Shown here piece after piece: positions 62,236 through 64,000 of a stretch of DNA of 64,000 nt. The stretch lies in assembly GCA_045633415.1 (NCBI GenBank), contig JAZQYH010000061.1:1-64000 (forward strand), read 5' to 3'. Within the stretch, counting starts at the first letter, position 1; every line of letters starts with the position of its first letter. The position numbers were made by a program, and so were the translations under genes. Under the pieces are notes generated by a model that had not been told where the DNA came from, ran no database searches, and was given only the letters and a program-made list of their open reading frames with translations. This stretch comes from RGIG3102 sp045633415 (GTDB lineage: Bacteria; Bacillota; Clostridia; Oscillospirales; Ruminococcaceae).

Positions 62236-63168
62236 ATGTTAAAAAGACCTATTATTATAGATACTGACCCAGGTGTTGACGATACAATAGCTATTATGCT
62301 TGCAAATGCACATCCTGAACTGGATATTAAAGCTATCACACCTGTTCTCGGCAACGTTTCCTACAATTTTACAAGTGAAAACGCTCTTGGCCTTGTAGAA
62401 TATCTTGGCATAGACTGCAAAGTTGGTATGGGTGCAAACCAGCCACTGTTTATTAAAGGCATGGACTCTGACGGAGTACACGGTGCTGGTGGACTGGGTG
62501 GCTATACACTGGAAACAAACGGCAGACAATTTGACGGTTATGCATGGGATATAATCAGAGAGGAAGCTATCAAAGCAAATGGCGAACTAGAAATTATCAC
62601 TCTAGGTCCTCTCACAAACATCGCTATCACATTTATGCGCTATCCTGAAATCAAACCTCTTATCAAAAGAATTATCTGTATGGGTGGTTCCGCATACGAA
62701 GGCAATGTAACACCAAAAGCTGAATTCAATGTATGGGTTGACCCAGATGCATGCAACTATGTTTTCCATTCAGGTGTACCAATTGTAATGTGTGGTTTGG
62801 ACAGTACAGAACAGGCTTACCTTACAATTGATGAACTGAAAGGTTTCCTTGGAAAAGATACAAAAATCAAAGAACTGTTTGACCACATTTTTAAATTTTT
62901 TATCAACAGACGCGAAAAATCTACTGATGATGACAAACTGCAGACTATCTATGATGCAATTACAGTTGCCTGGGCACTGGATGAAACCATTGGTGCAACA
63001 AAGAAATACTATGTAACAGTTGAAACAAAAGGCCCTAACTCCGGCTGGACTATCGTAGATCATAAAGGCAAATACAAAAAAGAGCCAAATGTGCAGGTTA
63101 TGGAAACAGCAGACAGAGCAAAATTCAAGGCAATGCTGGAAGATATGCTGGAAAGATATAAAAATTAA
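62236..63168 (+). CDS. Nucleoside hydrolase (pair B, second gene)
   Basis: The 310 aa paralogue has IIIDTDPGVDDTIAIMLA, GPLTNIAITFMRY, CMGGSAYEGN and WVDPDACNYV. The active-site segment reads QTIYDAITVAWAL, with tyrosine where the family usually has histidine. The ATG at 62236 has AAGGAGG at 6 bases; an upstream reading would overlap the first gene. Its length and start resemble pair A's first gene (LKRPxIIDxDPG). Confidence 0.92.
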   Translation: MLKRPIIIDTDPGVDDTIAIMLANAHPELDIKAITPVLGNVSYNFTSENALGLVEYLGIDCKVGMGANQPLFIKGMDSDGVHGAGGLGGYTLETNGRQFDGYAWDIIREEAIKANGELEIITLGPLTNIAITFMRYPEIKPLIKRIICMGGSAYEGNVTPKAEFNVWVDPDACNYVFHSGVPIVMCGLDSTEQAYLTIDELKGFLGKDTKIKELFDHIFKFFINRREKSTDDDKLQTIYDAITVAWALDETIGATKKYYVTVETKGPNSGWTIVDHKGKYKKEPNVQVMETADRAKFKAMLEDMLERYKN

Positions 63169-63181
63169 AGATTATAACTGT

Positions 63182-63214
63182 AAAGGTATAGTGGTTTACA
63201 CCACTGTACCTTTT
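63182..63214 (+). terminator. Terminator of nucleoside hydrolase pair B
   Basis: AAAGGTATAGTGG pairs with CCACTGTACCTTT (one mismatch) around a six-base loop, followed by TTTTAT. Confidence 0.82.
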
Positions 63215-63290
63215 ATATGTTGAATACATTTTATTTGTATGATAAAATATAATTAAAGTTTAGCTTAATAATATTAAGGATAGCAGTTAC

Positions 63291-63608
63291 ATGTTAATGG
63301 GATTTATTATTTGGAGTATAGCTTCCCTCATTTTTTTCTACATAGGTGTAAGCGCTTTAAAATCAGACAAAGCTGTGGGCTTTTTCACATTTGGAGAAGT
63401 GCCTGTAATAGAAAATGTAAAAGATTATAACAAATCTGTAGCAAAATTATGGATTATTTATTCTGTTATTTTTGAAATCATAGGTATTCCCCTCTGCTGT
63501 CTTGAACAGAATTCCCCATTGATTTTACTATTGATGCCAGCAGTTGTAATATGGGTTATCTCACTTATAATTATTTATTTGAAAATTGAATCAAAGTTTA
63601 GAAAATGA
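63291..63608 (+). CDS. Small membrane protein
   Basis: The 105 aa protein has three hydrophobic segments (about 3-22, 50-68, 75-95) and a middle segment FFTFGEVPVIENVKDYNKSVAKLW. Similar short proteins (variants of a GxxPPxVxDVKxYN pattern) are common in clostridia; their function is unknown. AAGGAT lies 9 bases before the ATG. A second ATG two codons on is possible. It is followed by a bidirectional terminator. Confidence 0.75.
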   Translation: MLMGFIIWSIASLIFFYIGVSALKSDKAVGFFTFGEVPVIENVKDYNKSVAKLWIIYSVIFEIIGIPLCCLEQNSPLILLLMPAVVIWVISLIIIYLKIESKFRK

Positions 63609-63614
63609 AAATAC

Positions 63615-63647
63615 AAAACCGACCCTTATACAGGTCGGTTTATTTTT
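63615..63647. terminator. Bidirectional terminator
   Basis: AAACCGACC pairs with GGTCGGTTT around the CTTATACA loop, with T-rich sequence on both strands. It separates the small membrane protein gene from the convergent cytidine deaminase. Confidence 0.85.
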
Positions 63648-64000
63648 ATTTAAGATTATCTGGACCAAATCCGAATGGCAGAAGGTCTTTCAGCAGTAAT
63701 TCCATTATACCACCTTTACCGTCTGGCATAACAACTGTGAAAGATTCAGGGTCACAGAACTCCATCATTACCTGACGGCATACACCACAAGGTGCTGTAA
63801 GTAAATCTGCTTCTACACCTGCAGGTGCACCAACAACAGCAATTTTGGAAAATTCCATTTCTCCATCATATACTGCACGAAAGAATGCTGTTCTTTCTGC
63901 ACAGTTTGTTGCAGAATAGCCTGCATTTTCTATGTTGCAGCCATGATAGATTTTACCATCTTTTGTAACAAGTGCTGCACCTACCCTGAAATTGGAATAT
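63646..64000 (-). CDS. cdd: Cytidine deaminase (5' end outside window)
   Basis: The frame is open to the window edge (codons in phase from 63999), giving 117 residues of a protein that is usually about 130. The visible start SNFRVGAALVTKDGK, the NCAERTAFF motif (zinc histidine replaced by the usual cysteine-alanine-glutamate set) and APCGVCRQVMMEF (two zinc cysteines) identify the enzyme, which deaminates cytidine to uridine. An internal ATG at 63858 is not the start. It lies near four nucleoside hydrolases. Confidence 0.95.
   Translation of the reverse strand, partial: YSNFRVGAALVTKDGKIYHGCNIENAGYSATNCAERTAFFRAVYDGEMEFSKIAVVGAPAGVEADLLTAPCGVCRQVMMEFCDPESFTVVMPDGKGGIMELLLKDLLPFGFGPDNLK

Overview
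The window is a chromosomal stretch of an AT-rich, low-GC Gram-positive anaerobe. The evidence is strong AGGAGG-type ribosome sites, TTG starts, SepF/DivIVA/YlmH division genes, the RbgA-RnhB-YraN order, a MutSL/UvrAB repair block, an NfnAB ferredoxin enzyme and sporulation-type genes (SpoIVFA/SpoIVFB-like pair, SpoIIM-like, SpoVK-like). The Xer recombinase (339 aa) and the TIGR03960/TIGR03936 radical-SAM pair resemble clostridial forms, probably Oscillospirales-like; this placement is inference. No prophage, insertion sequence, CRISPR array or rRNA operon is visible.

Layout. 1-224: tRNA-Phe (3' part), tRNA-Gly, tRNA-Cys. 331-4597: radA, then an efflux adaptor, an ABC permease without an ATPase, and a DUF6873-like protein. 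4603-7329: a Xer recombinase with a 28-bp palindrome of Xer-site geometry upstream, a convergent SpoIIM-like gene, a GNAT acetyltransferase and a TIGR04086 membrane protein. 7400-9951: yajC-tgt-queA (queuosine, Sec). 10091-11272: a CapA-like lipoprotein. 11312-14237: rplS (with L19-type leader)-lepB-rbgA-rnhB-yraN. 14265-18085: SpoIVFA/SpoIVFB-like pair and two radical-SAM-linked genes. 18169-20386: nfnA-nfnB.

20514-41239 is an 18-gene minus-strand run with gaps mostly under 20 bases: radC, uvrB, uvrA, miaB, ylbF, mutS, mutL, miaA, an HlyD-like adaptor, yggS, sepF, ylmH, divIVA, an internal terminator, lspA, rluD, a HAD phosphatase and a split transketolase. It joins repair, tRNA modification, septum placement and lipoprotein maturation. 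41355-44044: an RluA-type synthase and a DUF6311-like membrane protein.

44083-64000 is more metabolic: two amidohydrolase paralogues with a transporter whose transcript appears to start in a stem-loop followed by an unlisted 45-codon ORF with a perfect ribosome site; a 2-hydroxyacid dehydrogenase; a phosphodiesterase; an MmcQ-like protein and a SpoVK-like AAA+ ATPase; four nucleoside hydrolases in two tandem pairs; a YtcJ-type amidohydrolase; thioredoxin and a Crp/Fnr regulator; an M20 peptidase; tRNA-Leu; a TRIC-type channel; and the end of a cytidine deaminase. Nucleoside hydrolases plus cytidine deaminase suggest nucleoside scavenging, and the amidohydrolases and M20 enzyme suggest use of acylated amino acids or peptides.

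Most notable observations: the Xer-geometry palindrome, the structured leader with small ORF before the transporter, recurring terminator hairpins directly abutting the next gene's start, and nucleoside hydrolase pairs in which one partner lacks the usual active-site histidine.
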